A stretch of DNA of 36,400 nt, taken from the IMG/VR virus record IMGVR_UViG_3300044742_000225, positions 1-36,400 of that record; one strand, given 5' to 3'. Positions 35,612-36,400 of the stretch are shown piece after piece. Source of the DNA: a virus. Positions within the stretch are counted from its first letter, which is position 1; every line of letters begins with the position of its first letter. The notes beneath the pieces are model-generated. The model did no database searches, had not been told where the DNA came from, and worked only from the letters and a program-made list of their open reading frames with translations. The translations under genes were made by a program, and so were the position numbers.

Positions 35612-36400
35612 CGGCTTCCCGCTCCTCAGCCCGCCGCTGCCACATGTCGTCCACGTTGTCGCTCCGACTCATCCAGTAGGTATGCCCCGGTCCCACCCTG
35701 GTGCACTTGATGTTCCCGCATTCGTGCTGCACCGTCAGCGTCTGACTCCCCATCTGCATCTGCACTTGCCGGATATGCGCCTCGCGCTGGTCCCCCGTCC
35801 ACCCCGCCACGCGGCAGTCCTCCAAGGCATTCGCCAGGGCATACGGTAGCCACTGCTGCCCACGCCAGTTGCACATCGGCCTGCCGCGGTTGTTCACCCG
35901 ATACGTCGACTCGTAGCACCCGTTCATCCCCTTCGGGAAATAGCTACGCTTCCAGATGGTCGCCAGTTGCTCCACGTCCGCAGGGTTCATATCGCTCTGC
36001 CCACGCCAGTACAACGGCATCTCGGGTGGTCCCTCCACTGGCTCAACGTCAGGTTCCGGGACCGTATCGGGGTCTGTTTTCTTGGGTTGGGTGAGAATGG
36101 TTACGGTCTCTGGGGGCGATACGGGTTCCTCGATCAGTTCCCAGCCGACCGTGCCGCGGGGTGGGAGCGTCATGCGGTCTTCCCACGTCTTCACGTAGGC
36201 CGTCTCTATCCGCCCGCCGTGAACGACGTAGAACTTGCCGTGCGGCAGGGCATGCTTGCCGAATGCCTCGGGCGGGACCACGCCGAACGTCGTTTTCGAG
36301 GACAGGTCGCGCGAGGTGTACGCGGCGCCTGACTGCTGCCCGAGAAAATACACGCCGATGTTGTCCCTGACGGGCGGGGTGAAGTCGTCAAACAACTGGC
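35601..36400 (-). CDS. Phage protein with Cys-containing C-terminus (5' end beyond window)
   Basis: About 266 residues are visible; the reading frame is open at the right edge (first usable codon TTG at 36395), so the true start is probably outside. N-terminal beta-rich region, a Pro/Glu/Thr linker (PKKTDPDTVPEPDVEPVEG), then a domain with YFPKGMNGCYESTYRVNNRGRPMCNWRGQQWLPYALANALEDCR and HECGNIKCTRVG. The HECGN..C pattern resembles the end of an HNH-like or zinc domain, but this is not certain. Confidence 0.6.
   Translation of the reverse strand, partial: QLFDDFTPPVRDNIGVYFLGQQSGAAYTSRDLSSKTTFGVVPPEAFGKHALPHGKFYVVHGGRIETAYVKTWEDRMTLPPRGTVGWELIEEPVSPPETVTILTQPKKTDPDTVPEPDVEPVEGPPEMPLYWRGQSDMNPADVEQLATIWKRSYFPKGMNGCYESTYRVNNRGRPMCNWRGQQWLPYALANALEDCRVAGWTGDQREAHIRQVQMQMGSQTLTVQHECGNIKCTRVGPGHTYWMSRSDNVDDMWQRRAEEREAVSA

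Noticed and set aside
1-36400. Window as a complete circular genome
   Set aside because: Joining the right end to the left end puts a stop a few codons into the truncated DegT gene, so the ends are not contiguous.

Overview
The window is a high-GC temperate bacteriophage genome segment (or episomal/assembled prophage contig) of the tailed, HK97-capsid kind. Seen: small and large terminase, portal, Mu-gpF-like head protein, HK97 prohead protease and major capsid protein; an S24-type repressor, Cro-like protein, tyrosine integrase, excisionase-like proteins and an attP-like site built on a tRNA-Cys 3' half; a primase-helicase and three DNA methyltransferases. No tail or lysis module is visible; it may lie outside. 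The host cannot be fixed from the sequence. High GC and leaderless promoters fit Actinomycetota, Chloroflexota or Deinococcota.

Layout. Almost all phage core genes lie on the minus strand and read right to left. From a divergent control region (29219-29284) the order is Cro-like gene, HTH protein, small zinc proteins, primase-helicase, an iteron-bearing gap, HNH nuclease, methyltransferases, DUF1064-like nuclease and a 3D-domain secreted protein (29.2-18.2 kb). A terminator-like hairpin at 18152-18176 follows. Then come TerS, TerL, small proteins, portal, MuF-like protein, a GT-B glycosyltransferase, HNH, protease and capsid (18.1-6.0 kb), and a glycan cluster (5.8 kb to the left edge): two GT2 enzymes, sugar O-methyltransferase, a ColD/RfbH-like PLP dehydratase, a GT-A-like protein, GNAT and a DegT aminotransferase cut by the window edge. 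Genes are packed with 1-4 nt stop/start overlaps (ATGA, GTGA, TTGA, TGATG).

The most unusual feature is a set of six plus-strand cassettes embedded among the minus-strand genes (A 4409-5098, B 11200-11949, C 13640-14944, D 30237-31847, E 32945-34922, F 34954-35611). Each is preceded by the octamer GCCGGCAT and a sigma70-like promoter of fixed geometry: -35, exactly 17 bp, -10, exactly 6 bp, ATG. The first mRNA should therefore be leaderless. The first gene is usually a tiny Cys-rich zinc-ribbon protein. A small XRE or GAGRKP/ribbon-helix-helix-like DNA-binding gene sits at or near the end (followed by the integrase in D, by two more small genes in C). Cassettes whose DNA-binding genes are paralogous share operator-like sequences (A with D; B with F). 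They look like self-regulated multi-gene morons.

Lysogeny region (29.2-32.9 kb): two divergent promoters share one palindromic -35 (TTGCAA) flanked by inverted operators over the -10s. The plus transcript reads a 56-aa zinc-knuckle gene and the repressor; cassette D ends in the integrase; attP lies between tRNA-derived sequence and paired direct repeats, next to an excisionase-like gene. An intact attP flanked by phage genes on both sides suggests the sequence is in the non-integrated form.
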